Source: Phocaeicola sartorii JCM 17136 = DSM 21941 | GTDB taxonomy: Bacteria; Bacteroidota; Bacteroidia; Bacteroidales; Bacteroidaceae | DNA length: 64,000 nucleotides | NCBI RefSeq assembly: GCF_000614185.1 | Contig: NZ_BAKM01000027.1 | Location: 19,568-83,567 of the forward strand | Direction: 5' to 3' | Shown: piece after piece, positions 10,216 to 19,018 of the stretch | How positions within the stretch are numbered: position 1 is the first letter of the stretch | Layout of the letters: the number at the start of each line of letters is the position of its first letter | Notes under the pieces: generated by a model | What the model was told of the DNA's origin: nothing | Seen by the model: the letters and a program-made list of their open reading frames with translations, nothing else | Databases searched by the model: none | Translations under genes and position numbers: made by a program

Positions 10216-10602
10216 ATGGAAGTAGTAAATGCATTAGGCAGACGTAAACGCGCCATAGCACGCGTGTTCGTAAGCGAAGGTACAGGAAAGATTACTATTA
10301 ACAAGAGAGACCTTGCACAGTACTTTCCATCAACTATTCTTCAGTATGTAGTAAAACAGCCTTTGAACAAGCTGGAGGCTGCTGAAAAATATGATATCAA
10401 AGTAAACCTTTGTGGTGGTGGTTTTACAGGTCAGTCACAGGCTTTGCGTCTGGCTATCGCCCGTGCCCTGGTTAAAATCAACCCTGAAGACAAAACAGCT
10501 CTTCGTTCAGAAGGCTTCATGACACGTGACTCTCGTTCTGTAGAACGTAAGAAACCGGGTCAGCCGAAAGCACGTCGTAGATTCCAGTTCAGTAAACGTT
10601 AA
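10216..10602 (+). CDS. rpsI: 30S ribosomal protein S9
   Basis: 128 residues. It contains the S9 signature with GGGFTGQSQALRLAIARAL and the basic C-terminal tail ending RRRFQFSKR, which reaches the ribosomal P site. Co-transcribed with rplM. Normal length, with no irregularity. Confidence 0.97.
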   Translation: MEVVNALGRRKRAIARVFVSEGTGKITINKRDLAQYFPSTILQYVVKQPLNKLEAAEKYDIKVNLCGGGFTGQSQALRLAIARALVKINPEDKTALRSEGFMTRDSRSVERKKPGQPKARRRFQFSKR

Positions 10603-10734
10603 TATCCGGTTTTACTTGGAACTGGTTAAGAAGCGTTTAGTATCTAAACCAGCGGGACTCTACTTGGTAGCAGACTACCCGATGGTTGGTTGAGATAAAC
10701 AAAAAAGAAAGTAAACGATTTAAAGAATAACAAA
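10603..10734 (+). promoter_or_regulatory. Structured leader upstream of rpsB (possible S2 autoregulatory leader)
   Basis: The 132-bp gap holds two compact hairpins: GTTTAG/CTAAAC at 10635-10649 with a 3-base loop, and GGTAG/CTACC at 10666-10679 with a 4-base loop. Structured rpsB leaders that bind S2 are known in other phyla. Whether this is one is inference. Confidence 0.35.
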
Positions 10735-11574
10735 ATGTCTAGAACTAATTTCGATACATTATTGGAAGCCGGTTGCCACTTCGGACACCTTAAAAGAAAG
10801 TGGAACCCTTCAATGGCTCCTTATATTTTCATGGAACGCAATGGTATCCATATCATTGACCTCCATAAAACAGTTGCTAAAGTAGATGAAGCTGCTGACG
10901 CACTGAAACAAATCGCAAAATCAGGTAAGAAAGTCCTGTTTGTTGCTACTAAGAAACAAGCTAAACAAGTAGTAGCTGAGAAAGCTGCTTCTGTAAATAT
11001 GCCTTATGTAATCGAGCGTTGGCCGGGTGGTATGTTGACTAACTTCCCGACTATCCGTAAGGCTGTGAAGAAAATGGCTACTATCGATAAGTTGACCAAC
11101 GATGGTACTTATTCAAACCTTTCCAAGAGAGAGGTTCTGCAAATCTCTCGTCAGCGTGCTAAATTGGAAAAGAACTTAGGTTCTATCGCTGATCTGACTC
11201 GTCTGCCGTCAGCACTGTTCGTTATCGACGTGTTGAAAGAAAACATTGCAGTTCGTGAAGCTAACCGTCTGGGTATTCCTGTATTTGCTATCGTTGATAC
11301 AAACTCAGATCCTTCAAACGTGGATTTCGTGATCCCTGCAAATGATGACGCTACTAAGTCGGTAGAAGTAATTCTGGACGCTTGCTGCGGTGCTATCGCT
11401 GAAGGTCTGGAAGAAAGAAAAGCTGAGAAAGTAGATATGGAAACTGCCGGTGAAAATGCTCCTAAGGGTGCTGGTAAGAAGAAAAATACCAAAGCTCGTA
11501 TGGATAAAGCCGAAGAAGAGGCTATCAATGCTGCTAAGGCTGCCGCCTTCTTGAAAGAAGACGAAGAAGCTTAA
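10735..11574 (+). CDS. rpsB: 30S ribosomal protein S2
   Basis: 279 residues. It begins with TNFDTLLEAGCHFGHLKRKW, the typical S2 N-terminus, and includes the conserved RWPGGMLTNFPTIRKAV segment. The Lys/Ala/Glu-rich C-terminal extension is normal in Bacteroidetes. tsf follows, as in most bacteria. Confidence 0.97.
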   Translation: MSRTNFDTLLEAGCHFGHLKRKWNPSMAPYIFMERNGIHIIDLHKTVAKVDEAADALKQIAKSGKKVLFVATKKQAKQVVAEKAASVNMPYVIERWPGGMLTNFPTIRKAVKKMATIDKLTNDGTYSNLSKREVLQISRQRAKLEKNLGSIADLTRLPSALFVIDVLKENIAVREANRLGIPVFAIVDTNSDPSNVDFVIPANDDATKSVEVILDACCGAIAEGLEERKAEKVDMETAGENAPKGAGKKKNTKARMDKAEEEAINAAKAAAFLKEDEEA

Positions 11575-11586
11575 TAGTATAAATTG

Positions 11587-11664
11587 AGAATTGAGAATTG
11601 AAAATTGGGAAAGGGGCAGGTTATGCTTTTAATTCTCGATTCTCAATTTTCAATTCTCAATTCT
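11587..11664 (+). repeat. 21-bp inverted repeat between rpsB and tsf
   Basis: Arms at 11587-11607 and 11644-11664 are exact reverse complements (21 of 21) around a 36-bp loop. They are built from ATTGAGAATTG-type units repeated in tandem. The type is reminiscent of short intergenic repeats scattered in Bacteroides genomes. It splits the rpsB-tsf operon and could form a stable RNA hairpin. Confidence 0.8.
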
Positions 11665-11706
11665 GTTTTAAAGATATTACTAACAATTAAAAAAATAAGG
11701 AATATT

Positions 11707-12695
11707 ATGGCTGTAACTATGGCTGAGATAACCAAGCTTCGTAAGATTAGTGGAGCTGGTATGATGGATTGCAAGAACGCTTTGACTGAAGCAAACGGCG
11801 ATATCGATAAAGCAATGGAAATTATCCGTAAAAAAGGACAGGCTGTCGCTGCAAAACGTTCTGATCGTGAGGCTGCCGAAGGTTGTGTGCTGGCAAAGAA
11901 AGATGGCGAATTCGCTGCTATCATCGCTTTGAAATGCGAAACAGACTTCGTTGCTAAGAATGCTGATTTCGTAGCTTTGACTCAAGCTATCCTGGATGCT
12001 GCTGTTGCCAACAGATGTAAGACTCTGGAAGAAGTAAAGGCGTTGCCTATGGGTAACGGTACTGTACAAGATGCTGTGACAGACCGTAGCGGTATCACGG
12101 GTGAGAAAATGGAATTGGATGGTTACAACGTGGTTGAAGGTGCTTATACTTCTATTTATAACCACCAGGGAAACAACCAGCTTTGTACTATCGTTGCTAT
12201 GAATAAGGAAGCTGAAGCTGCCGCTCACGGAGTTGCCATGCAGATTGCCGCTATGAATCCTATTGCAATTGATGAAGCCGGTGTTCCTGAATCTGTAAAA
12301 GAAGCTGAAATACAGGTTGCTATTGACAAAACTAAGAAAGAACAAGTAGACAAGGCTGTTGAAGTTGCTTTGAAGAAGGCTGGTATCAACCCTGCACATG
12401 TGGATAGCGAAGAGCACATGGAAAGTAACAAGGCTAAGGCTGGATCACTGACGAAGATATTGCCAAGGCTAAAGAAATCATTGCTACTGTTTCTGCTGAA
12501 AAAGCTGCCAACTTGCCACAACAGATGATTGAAAACATTGCTAAAGGTCGTCTGGGTAAGTTCTTGAAGGAAGTTTGCTTGCTGAACCAGGAGGATATCA
12601 TGGATGGTAAGAAGACTGTAAGAGAAGTGTTGAAGGAAGCTGATCCTGAATTGCAGATCGTTGCTTTCAAACGTTTCACTTTGCGTGCTGAATAA
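11707..12695 (+). CDS. tsf: Elongation factor Ts (one apparent frameshift)
   Basis: EF-Ts is the nucleotide exchange factor for EF-Tu. The start at ATG 11707 gives the conserved EITKLRKISGAGMMDCKNAL N-terminus; an open frame reaching further upstream runs through the repeat and is not coding. The frame breaks near 12437-12441. Restoring one base, most simply a G in AAGGCTGG, joins KAKGW to ITDEDIAKAKEII and gives 329 residues, the normal length. Since tsf is essential, the break is almost surely a sequence error. A terminator follows. Confidence 0.93.
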
Positions 12696-12716
12696 GATTT
12701 CCGCAATTATAGAAGG

Positions 12717-12749
12717 AAGGGACTGTGTGACAACAGTCCCTTTCTTTTT
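12717..12749 (+). terminator. tsf terminator
   Basis: A perfect 10-bp stem, AAGGGACTGT with ACAGTCCCTT, has a 6-base loop and is followed by TCTTTTT. It lies just before the convergent SUI1-family gene. Confidence 0.85.
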
Positions 12750-12755
12750 CCTGAT

Positions 12756-13094
12756 TTATTTGGTCTGGGTATATCCTTCCGCTCTCAACAACTCGATGAC
12801 CCGTTGCTTGAACTCTCCTTGGATAAGGATTTCCCCGTCTTTGACTGAACCGCCTACCCCACATTTGGTTTTCAACAATTTACCCAATTCTTTCAGGGCG
12901 TCTTCTGTGCCGATGAATCCGTTGATTAATGTCACAGTCTTGCCACCCCGCCCTTTCTTTTCTATATTGACGCGGAGCTTTTGTTGTTTTTTATCTAATG
13001 TTTCGGACTCTTCCTCTTCAACGTTTTCGTACTTGAAATCAGGATTTGTGGAATAAACCACATTCAAACGTTCTTTCCAATCGTTATTTTTCAT
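12756..13094 (-). CDS. yciH: SUI1/YciH-family translation factor
   Basis: 112 residues from the chosen start MKNNDWKERL at 13094; nine further in-frame codons upstream are unlikely to be used. The C-terminal half has the SUI1 fold sequence GRGGKTVTLINGF and CGVGGSVKDGEILIQG, related to eukaryotic eIF1. The bacterial role is not settled, probably in start-site fidelity or ribosome dissociation. Monocistronic, convergent with tsf. Confidence 0.9.
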   Translation of the reverse strand: MKNNDWKERLNVVYSTNPDFKYENVEEEESETLDKKQQKLRVNIEKKGRGGKTVTLINGFIGTEDALKELGKLLKTKCGVGGSVKDGEILIQGEFKQRVIELLRAEGYTQTK

Positions 13095-13170
13095 GTGAAT
13101 TTTGCTTAAATGAATACTCAAAGATAAGACTTTTTTTATACTCTACCCGTCAATGTAACAAATAAAAGTG

Positions 13171-13178
13171 TACTTTTG
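13171..13178 (+). promoter_or_regulatory. -7 box for rex
   Basis: TACTTTTG fits TAnnTTTG, 34 bp before the rex start codon. The upstream box is not clear. Confidence 0.5.
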
Positions 13179-13211
13179 CAAATTACCTAATGATAATACC
13201 TAAAGAAAAAG

Positions 13212-13862
13212 ATGGATATACGTATGCATAAATTCTCGGATAAAGTGCCTGAGCCGACTTTGCGCAGACTTCCGTGGTATCTTTCGAATGTGAAACTGAT
13301 GAAAGAGCAGGGAGAAACGTATGTGTCTTCTACCCAAATATCCAGGCAAATCAACGTCGATGCTTCCCAGATAGCGAAAGATCTTTCTTATGTAAACATA
13401 TCCGGCCGTACACGTGTGGGGTATGAGATTGATGCGTTGATAGAGGTGCTGGAGCGTTTTCTGGGATTTACCAAGATGCATAAAGCTTTCTTGTTTGGTG
13501 TCGGTAGTCTGGGAGGCGCTTTGTTGCGCGATTCGGGCCTGCATCATTTCGGATTGGAGATAGTAGGTGCGTTTGATATTAATCCCGAACTGGTAGGAAA
13601 GGAAATAAATGGAATTCCTATTTATCATTCGGATGAATTTGAAACAAAAATGAAGTCCTGTGATGTGAACATCGGGGTGCTGACAGTCCCCATTAATATA
13701 GCACAGGAGATAACAGATAAGATGATAGCGGGTGGCATTAAGGCGGTATGGAACTTTACGCCGTTTCGTATTCGTGTGCCGGAAAATATTGTGGTGCAGA
13801 ATACATCGCTTTATGCCCATCTGGCTGTAATGTTTAACAGATTAAATGTAATTCAAGAATAA
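13212..13862 (+). CDS. rex: Redox-sensing transcriptional repressor Rex
   Basis: 216 residues. The N-terminal winged helix (about 10-85) contains RRLPWYL and SSTQISRQINVDASQIAKDLSY. The Rossmann domain starts with GVGSLGGALL (96-105) and binds NADH/NAD+. Rex proteins release DNA when NADH is high and so control fermentation and respiration genes. The length is normal. It lies 4 bp before the next gene, so the two are probably co-transcribed. Confidence 0.95.
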   Translation: MDIRMHKFSDKVPEPTLRRLPWYLSNVKLMKEQGETYVSSTQISRQINVDASQIAKDLSYVNISGRTRVGYEIDALIEVLERFLGFTKMHKAFLFGVGSLGGALLRDSGLHHFGLEIVGAFDINPELVGKEINGIPIYHSDEFETKMKSCDVNIGVLTVPINIAQEITDKMIAGGIKAVWNFTPFRIRVPENIVVQNTSLYAHLAVMFNRLNVIQE

Positions 13863-13866
13863 TAAT

Positions 13867-14484
13867 ATGAAGATTATAGCCGTAGGAATGAACTACGTTG
13901 CACATTGCCACGAGTTGCATGCAGATGAAAATCTACCGGAAGAACCGGTTATTTTTATGAAACCGGATTCGGCTCTGCTGAAAGACAGCAAGCCGTTTTT
14001 TATTCCCGATTTCTCCCGGCAGGTGGATTATGAAACGGAGTTGGTGGTGCGTATTAATCGTTTGGGAAAGAATATTGCTCCGCGTTTTGCCAGTAGGTAT
14101 TATGATGCGGTGACGGTAGGAATTGATTTTACGGCGCGTGATCTTCAGCGGCGGTTTCGGGAGGAAGGCAAGCCTTGGGAACTATGCAAAGGATTTGACA
14201 GCTCGGCTGCTATTGGTGATTTCGTGCCGGCAGACAGATTCAAGGATATACAGAATTTAGACTTTCATCTGGATATAGATGGGAAAACGGTGCAGAGAGG
14301 TAACACAGCGGATATGTTGTTCAAAGTGGATGAGATAATCGCGTACGTCAGCCGGTTCTTTACATTAAAGATTGGAGATTTGATCTATACAGGAACTCCT
14401 GTAGGGGTAGGTCCGGTCAGTATAGGACAGCATTTGGAGGGGTATCTGGAAGGTGAGAAATTATTAGATTTTTATGTAAGATGA
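13867..14484 (+). CDS. Fumarylacetoacetate hydrolase family protein
   Basis: 205 residues. The core has VDYETELVVRI with the metal-binding acidic residues, VGIDFTARDLQRRFREEGKPWE, and KIGDLIYTGTPVGVGPV, all FAH-family hallmarks. Members hydrolyse or decarboxylate acylpyruvates, or tautomerise oxaloacetate; the substrate here is unknown. Its stop overlaps the ispF start (ATGA). Confidence 0.9.
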   Translation: MKIIAVGMNYVAHCHELHADENLPEEPVIFMKPDSALLKDSKPFFIPDFSRQVDYETELVVRINRLGKNIAPRFASRYYDAVTVGIDFTARDLQRRFREEGKPWELCKGFDSSAAIGDFVPADRFKDIQNLDFHLDIDGKTVQRGNTADMLFKVDEIIAYVSRFFTLKIGDLIYTGTPVGVGPVSIGQHLEGYLEGEKLLDFYVR

Positions 14485-14963
14485 AAATAAGGGTAGGATT
14501 CGGATTCGATGTGCACCAGTTGGTGGCAGGGCGTGAGTTATGGCTCGGAGGAATAAAATTGGAGCATGAATTGGGATTGCTGGGGCACTCGGATGCCGAT
14601 GTATTGATTCATGCCATTTGCGACGCCTTGTTGGGAGCGGCCAATATGCGTGACATAGGTTATCATTTCCCTGATACTGCGGGAGAGTTCAAGAACATTG
14701 ACAGCAAGATTTTGTTGGCTGAAACCGTGGATCTGATTGCGACGAAAGGGTATAAGGTGGGTAATGTGGATGCAACAATCTGTGCCGAGCGTCCCAAGTT
14801 GAAAGCACGGATTCCGGAAATGCAGTCGGTGCTTGCCCGTTTGATGAGGGTGGATGTGGATGATGTTTCCGTAAAGGCTACCACTACAGAGAAACTTGGG
14901 TTCACAGGCAGGGAGGAAGGTATTTCCGCTTACACCACTGTATTGATAGAGAAAGCGGAATGA
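14481..14963 (+). CDS. ispF: 2-C-methyl-D-erythritol 2,4-cyclodiphosphate synthase
   Basis: 160 residues. GFGFDVHQL supplies the zinc-binding Asp/His pair; LGHSDADVLIHAICDALLGAA and KATTTEKLGFTGR are the other signatures. It catalyses the fifth step of the non-mevalonate isoprenoid pathway. dxr of the same pathway lies at 24082. It overlaps the preceding gene by 4 bp. Confidence 0.97.
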   Translation: MKIRVGFGFDVHQLVAGRELWLGGIKLEHELGLLGHSDADVLIHAICDALLGAANMRDIGYHFPDTAGEFKNIDSKILLAETVDLIATKGYKVGNVDATICAERPKLKARIPEMQSVLARLMRVDVDDVSVKATTTEKLGFTGREEGISAYTTVLIEKAE

Positions 14964-14969
14964 GTTGGG

Positions 14970-15860
14970 TTATAGGATAAGCCCGGATGCCAGTAGTATT
15001 CCGAATAGCAGCATGTTGCGGGATGTTTCCCCCAGTATGCTGTTCAGTTCTTTTCCCTTGCTGATTTTTACCATTCTTTGCCATGCCATGAAGTGGGGCA
15101 GCAGATAAATTTGGGGCAGTAAGGCAGCCCAGATGTGCCCGGTCGGAATAAACAACAAGCAAAGCCATGCGGCGGTTAATCCCAAAAATAAGTATAACCG
15201 CTGTCCTGTCTTGGCTCCCCAGCGTACCACAATTGTTCTTTTTCCGCTTTTCGCATCCTGATCGCGGTCGCGGTAATTATTCACCATCAACAAGGTGTCT
15301 ATAATCAGTCCGCAAGCCAGGGAAGCGAGAGTCACGTTCCAAGTCCAGTCACGACACATCACATAGTAGGTGCAGCCTACCGGTACAAACCCGAAAAAGA
15401 CAATGACCAGTATGTCTCCCCATCCGTGATAAGCCAGCGGGTAAGGCCCTGCTGTATAAAGAAAGGCGAATAAGATGCATAAGATTCCGACGGGAATCAT
15501 TTCAAATCCTCCATAAGCCAATAGGCATGCTCCTGTCAGGCAGGCTGCTGCTGTGGTCAGGGCGATTCCTTTCCTCATGGCGTCCAGTGTGATCCAGCCT
15601 TGTGCGCAGGCACGTTCGGGACCCAGACGGTCTTCCCGGTCGCTGCCTTTCAAGTAATCAAAGTAATCATTAATGAAGTTGGCGTCTATCTGCATCAGAA
15701 AAGCGAATAGAAAACAAAGCAATGCCGGTATCATCTGAAACCGGCCCTCTGCATAAGCCAGGGCACACCCCAGCAAAACCGGAGTGGCGGCTCCTGCCAG
15801 TGTCTTGGGACGGGCGGCCAGAAGCCATGCTTTTATTGAATTGACTTGAACTGTTCCCAT
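14970..15860 (-). CDS. menA: 1,4-dihydroxy-2-naphthoate polyprenyltransferase
   Basis: 296 residues with about eight membrane segments of the UbiA superfamily. The prenyl-diphosphate binding motif is NDYFDYLKGSDRED, and the second Asp motif is NNYRDRDQDAKSGKRT. It makes demethylmenaquinone, the quinone precursor of anaerobic Bacteroides respiration. It converges on ispF with a 6-bp gap and is divergent from the phosphoesterase lipoprotein. Confidence 0.93.
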   Translation of the reverse strand: MGTVQVNSIKAWLLAARPKTLAGAATPVLLGCALAYAEGRFQMIPALLCFLFAFLMQIDANFINDYFDYLKGSDREDRLGPERACAQGWITLDAMRKGIALTTAAACLTGACLLAYGGFEMIPVGILCILFAFLYTAGPYPLAYHGWGDILVIVFFGFVPVGCTYYVMCRDWTWNVTLASLACGLIIDTLLMVNNYRDRDQDAKSGKRTIVVRWGAKTGQRLYLFLGLTAAWLCLLFIPTGHIWAALLPQIYLLPHFMAWQRMVKISKGKELNSILGETSRNMLLFGILLASGLIL

Positions 15861-15882
15861 GTCTTTTTATAATAAGGTTATG

Positions 15883-15913
15883 CAAAGATAAGACAATTAA
15901 TTTCATATCTTTG
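15883..15913. promoter_or_regulatory. Divergent -7 boxes for menA and the phosphoesterase gene
   Basis: On the minus strand TATCTTTG is at 15890-15883 (menA). On the plus strand TATCTTTG is at 15906-15913 (phosphoesterase, start at 15933). Confidence 0.6.
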
Positions 15914-15932
15914 TCTCCAAATAGAAAGGATT

Positions 15933-16763
15933 ATGAAGAAACAGCTTCTTTTTCTGCTTTTGGCGGTTGTTTTATTGTCTTCTTGCGCTACAGCCACCTT
16001 GTCCGAGTTCCCGGGAGTAGGCCGTGTGAAGCGGTATGATTTTTATAGTTATGATCTTCCGCCGGCTTTCGACGGGTTCAGGATAGGGTTTGCTTCGGAT
16101 TTTCATTATGAGAGCCGTTTGAAAAAAAACGATCTGAATAGTGTTGTGCGGGCATTAAAGTCTGTACATGCCGATGCTTTGCTGTTGGGTGGGGATTATC
16201 GTAGCAAGAAAGGTGGAAACCTGGACACTTTGTTCGCTGCGTTGAGCAGGGTTTATACACCTTACGGAACATTTGCCGTGATGGGGAATCATGATTATGA
16301 CTATTGTTATTCTGAAGTAGTGGAGGCTATGCGGAAGAATCATGTGCGGTTGATGGAACACAACAGTTATAAGTTGATGAAAGACGGCCAGCATATTATA
16401 GTAAGCGGGGTGCGCAATCCGTTCGATTTGAAGAAAAACGGTGATTCTCCCTCCCAGCATTTCCCGGCGGATGACTTCGTGATATTACTCACCCATACAC
16501 CGGATTATGCGGAAGATACGAATGTTTCGAATGCCAATCTGGTGTTGGCTGGACATACGCATGGCGGTCAGGTAAGTTTGTTCAAAAAGTATTCGCCGGT
16601 AAAACATTCCATCTATGGGAACCGTTTTCTCACTGGCTGGAAAGAAAACAGTCAAGGTACTCCCGTTATTATAACCAACGGGTTGGGAACCTCACGCATT
16701 GATGTCCGTTTGTTTACTCCCAGTGAAGTGGTCCTGGTGGTTTTGCATCGCGTTGAAAAATAG
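15933..16763 (+). CDS. Metallophosphoesterase lipoprotein
   Basis: 276 residues. The N-terminus is a lipoprotein signal with lipobox LLSSC. The calcineurin-like motifs are complete: SDFHYE, GGDYRS, GNHDYD and AGHTHGGQ. It resembles the YkuE/LpxG branch, some of which cleave UDP-2,3-diacylglucosamine in lipid A synthesis. Since this copy is a lipoprotein, its substrate is uncertain. Confidence 0.88.
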   Translation: MKKQLLFLLLAVVLLSSCATATLSEFPGVGRVKRYDFYSYDLPPAFDGFRIGFASDFHYESRLKKNDLNSVVRALKSVHADALLLGGDYRSKKGGNLDTLFAALSRVYTPYGTFAVMGNHDYDYCYSEVVEAMRKNHVRLMEHNSYKLMKDGQHIIVSGVRNPFDLKKNGDSPSQHFPADDFVILLTHTPDYAEDTNVSNANLVLAGHTHGGQVSLFKKYSPVKHSIYGNRFLTGWKENSQGTPVIITNGLGTSRIDVRLFTPSEVVLVVLHRVEK

Positions 16764-16797
16764 AAAAATTAGATTCGGTTGTTCGTCAATAACGTAC

Positions 16798-16827
16798 AGG
16801 GTGTTCATTATCGGACACCCTTTTTTA
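16798..16827 (+). terminator. Terminator after the phosphoesterase gene
   Basis: The stem GGGTGTTC/GGACACCC (one mismatch) is followed by TTTTTTA. Confidence 0.7.
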
Positions 16828-16999
16828 TTTGCTTGTGCTGATAATCAATATATTATCGTTGTGGCATGTACTTTGCATTTTATAAAATGAAGCAGTTCAA
16901 TAAAAAATAGCAGAAATGCTGCAACGTTTTTAGAGTTGCTTGCGTCTAATAGATAAAGACACAAATAAACACGAGTTACAAACATTAAAATAAAACATT

Positions 17000-17470
17000 A
17001 TGAAAACTACAATGATTACTAAAGCGATGATGGCAGTCCTTTTTGCAATGGCAAGTGTATTGACAGTGAATGCAGCCGAACCTGTTAAGGTTACCAATGA
17101 AGAGATGGAGAATGGCCGTGTATCAGCGAAGGTGGTTTATGAACAGGAGGGTACCTTTCTGACTCCGGAGTATCGTTTTGAGTTCAGATACAACGATAAG
17201 GGACAAATTGTTGAAAAGAAAAGTATGAAATGGAATGGTACGAGTTGGATGAATTATTATTGTATGAAAGTTGCGTACACAAACACAGAAGCGTATATTG
17301 ATTATTCTTTGTGGAACAAGGATAAAAAAGCGTTTGTCCTTACTCAGAAATATGTATATACGTTGGATGAAGCCGGGAAGTTTCTGGCATGGCACTCCTA
17401 CAAAAAGGAAATGACCGGGTGGGAGTTGAACGGATTGATAAATAATGAAGTATTGTTGGCAAAACGTTAA
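17000..17470 (+). CDS. Small secreted protein, DUF3836-like
   Basis: 156 residues. A clear Sec signal peptide runs to about residue 25 (VLTVNAAEP). The mature part has repeating motifs such as YRFEFRYNDKGQIVEKKS and QKYVYTLDEAGKF, as in short secreted Bacteroides proteins of the DUF3836 type. The function is unknown. It is monocistronic, with a terminator at 17518-17557. Confidence 0.75.
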   Translation: MKTTMITKAMMAVLFAMASVLTVNAAEPVKVTNEEMENGRVSAKVVYEQEGTFLTPEYRFEFRYNDKGQIVEKKSMKWNGTSWMNYYCMKVAYTNTEAYIDYSLWNKDKKAFVLTQKYVYTLDEAGKFLAWHSYKKEMTGWELNGLINNEVLLAKR

Positions 17471-17517
17471 AGGAGTGCGTCCTTTGAATTTTAGATTAAA
17501 TAATTGATGTGTTTTTT

Positions 17518-17557
17518 CCCTGGGGAGCTATGGCTGTGTCTTCCCGGGGATTTTTTT
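17518..17557 (+). terminator. Terminator after the DUF3836-like gene
   Basis: The stem CCCTGGGGA/TTCCCGGGG (two G-U pairs) is followed by seven T. Confidence 0.75.
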
Positions 17558-17663
17558 AGTCTGTCTTTTCCCTTATTGATGCAATCACACTACGCCTTAA
17601 AATTATAATTAAACAGGTCTCTTGTAAATTCATCAGACGGCAAAGGTAAATTTAGATCGCTTC

Positions 17664-18239
17664 TTAGGATTTCTTCAGCCGCTCGTACACCGCCGGATGC
17701 AGGAAATATCGTACATCCCGCCCTTCGGCCAGCGCCTGTCTGATAAAAGTGGAGCTGATTTCCAAGAGCGGAGTATCGACTAATTGTACGGAAGAGGGAA
17801 GAGTGCCCGGATCAATCATGAAGCCCGGACGGGGATAGACCATTACTTGGTGATTCTTTAAAATCTCCTCAGCCTTGTACCAACGGGGGAAAAGATGCCA
17901 ATTGTCTGCTCCGATGATAAGAATGAATTCCCTGTCGGGATAGGCTTTCTGTAAAGCATCCAAGGTATGTATGGTATAGGAGGGACGGGGAAGATGAAAT
18001 TCGAAGTCGGAAGCCCGGAATTTGGGATAATCCGCAATGGCCAGTTTTACCAGTTCCAATCGCAGATTATCATCCCATAAATCCGTCTGTCGCTTTAATG
18101 GATTGTGAGGAGAGACCAAGAACCATAGTTCGTCCAGCCCGCTATATTCACACAGGTAGTTGGCAAGTGCCAGATGCCCTATGTGGACAGGATTGAACGA
18201 ACCACCAAAAATGCCGGTCTTTATCTTATACTTTTCCAT
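17664..18239 (-). CDS. nadD: Nicotinate-nucleotide adenylyltransferase
   Basis: 191 residues. [18 protein letters not shown] is the nucleotidyltransferase motif, and [21 protein letters not shown] is the C-terminal ISSTxIR signature. It adenylates nicotinate mononucleotide in NAD synthesis. It is last in a minus-strand group yicC-gmk-small membrane protein-nadD and overlaps the preceding gene by 19 bp. Confidence 0.96.
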   Translation of the reverse strand: MEKYKIKTGIFGGSFNPVHIGHLALANYLCEYSGLDELWFLVSPHNPLKRQTDLWDDNLRLELVKLAIADYPKFRASDFEFHLPRPSYTIHTLDALQKAYPDREFILIIGADNWHLFPRWYKAEEILKNHQVMVYPRPGFMIDPGTLPSSVQLVDTPLLEISSTFIRQALAEGRDVRYFLHPAVYERLKKS

Positions 18240-18406
18240 TTATTGTAATTCCATACTTGTCCTACAGTGACGATGCCCATGGCTATGGCAATAATGTATT
18301 GTTCCATTACCATAGCGATGATGCCCACTGCAAAAGCTATGATGCCGATGAGGATACAAAGTATCAACATTCTTCGAGCCAGTTTTTTCGGATCTTTGAT
18401 CATCAT
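18221..18406 (-). CDS. Small two-helix membrane protein
   Basis: 61 residues: a basic N-terminus ([10 protein letters not shown]), then two hydrophobic helices (about 13-32 and 36-50) and a short basic tail. It sits between gmk (1-bp gap) and nadD (19-bp overlap), so its position in the operon supports a real gene. No function recognised. Confidence 0.7.
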   Translation of the reverse strand: MMIKDPKKLARRMLILCILIGIIAFAVGIIAMVMEQYIIAIAMGIVTVGQVWNYNKWKSIR

Positions 18407-18407
18407 C

Positions 18408-18977
18408 TTATTTTTTTATAAAATCTTGAATAACTTTCAGCGCTTCCGCTTTTGCTTTCTCCAAATCATCATTTACTATCACAGTGTCGAATTTATCGGC
18501 AAACCCCAATTCGAATTCCGCTTTTGCCACCCGGCTTTCAATCACTTCGGGGGCATCGGTGCCGCGACCTGTCAGACGCTTACGGAGCTCTTCCACACTG
18601 GGGGGTTGGATGAAAACAGACAGTGCACGGTCTCCATAGTATTTTTTGATATTACATCCGCCCACTACATCAACGTCAAAAACCACATTCTGTCCGGCTT
18701 CCAGTTGTTTTTCCACCTGTGCTTTCAGCGTTCCGTAGAAACGGTTTTCATACACTTCCTCATATTCCAGAAACTCGTCATTGGCAATGCGTTGCTTGAA
18801 TTCTTCCGGAGATAGGAAAAAATATTCCACACCATGCCGCTCTTCTCCGCGGGGAGGACGGCTGGTGGCGGAAATAGAGAAGGACAGATTCAGGTTTTGT
18901 GTCAACAGATAGTTGATAATGGTTGATTTGCCTGAACCCGAAGGGGCTGAAAAAATGATAAGTTTTCCTGTTGCCAT
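18408..18977 (-). CDS. gmk: Guanylate kinase
   Basis: 189 residues. P-loop FSAPSGSGKSTI (9-20), the GMP-binding region SATSRPPRGEERHGVEYFF, and the VFDVDVVGG strand. It converts GMP to GDP. Length normal. It is downstream of yicC by 41 bp, a pairing common across bacteria. Confidence 0.97.
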   Translation of the reverse strand: MATGKLIIFSAPSGSGKSTIINYLLTQNLNLSFSISATSRPPRGEERHGVEYFFLSPEEFKQRIANDEFLEYEEVYENRFYGTLKAQVEKQLEAGQNVVFDVDVVGGCNIKKYYGDRALSVFIQPPSVEELRKRLTGRGTDAPEVIESRVAKAEFELGFADKFDTVIVNDDLEKAKAEALKVIQDFIKK

Positions 18978-19018
18978 ATTTTATTCTTTTATGAAAAATC
19001 GCCCGGTGTGTGGGACGG

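Noticed and set aside
11605..11706. N-terminal extension of EF-Ts
   Set aside because: It runs through the inverted repeat. The conserved EF-Ts start lies at 11707.
17641..17648. Minus-strand TACCTTTG box after nadD as a small RNA promoter
   Set aside because: There is no clear downstream structure on that strand and no upstream box; too weak to call.
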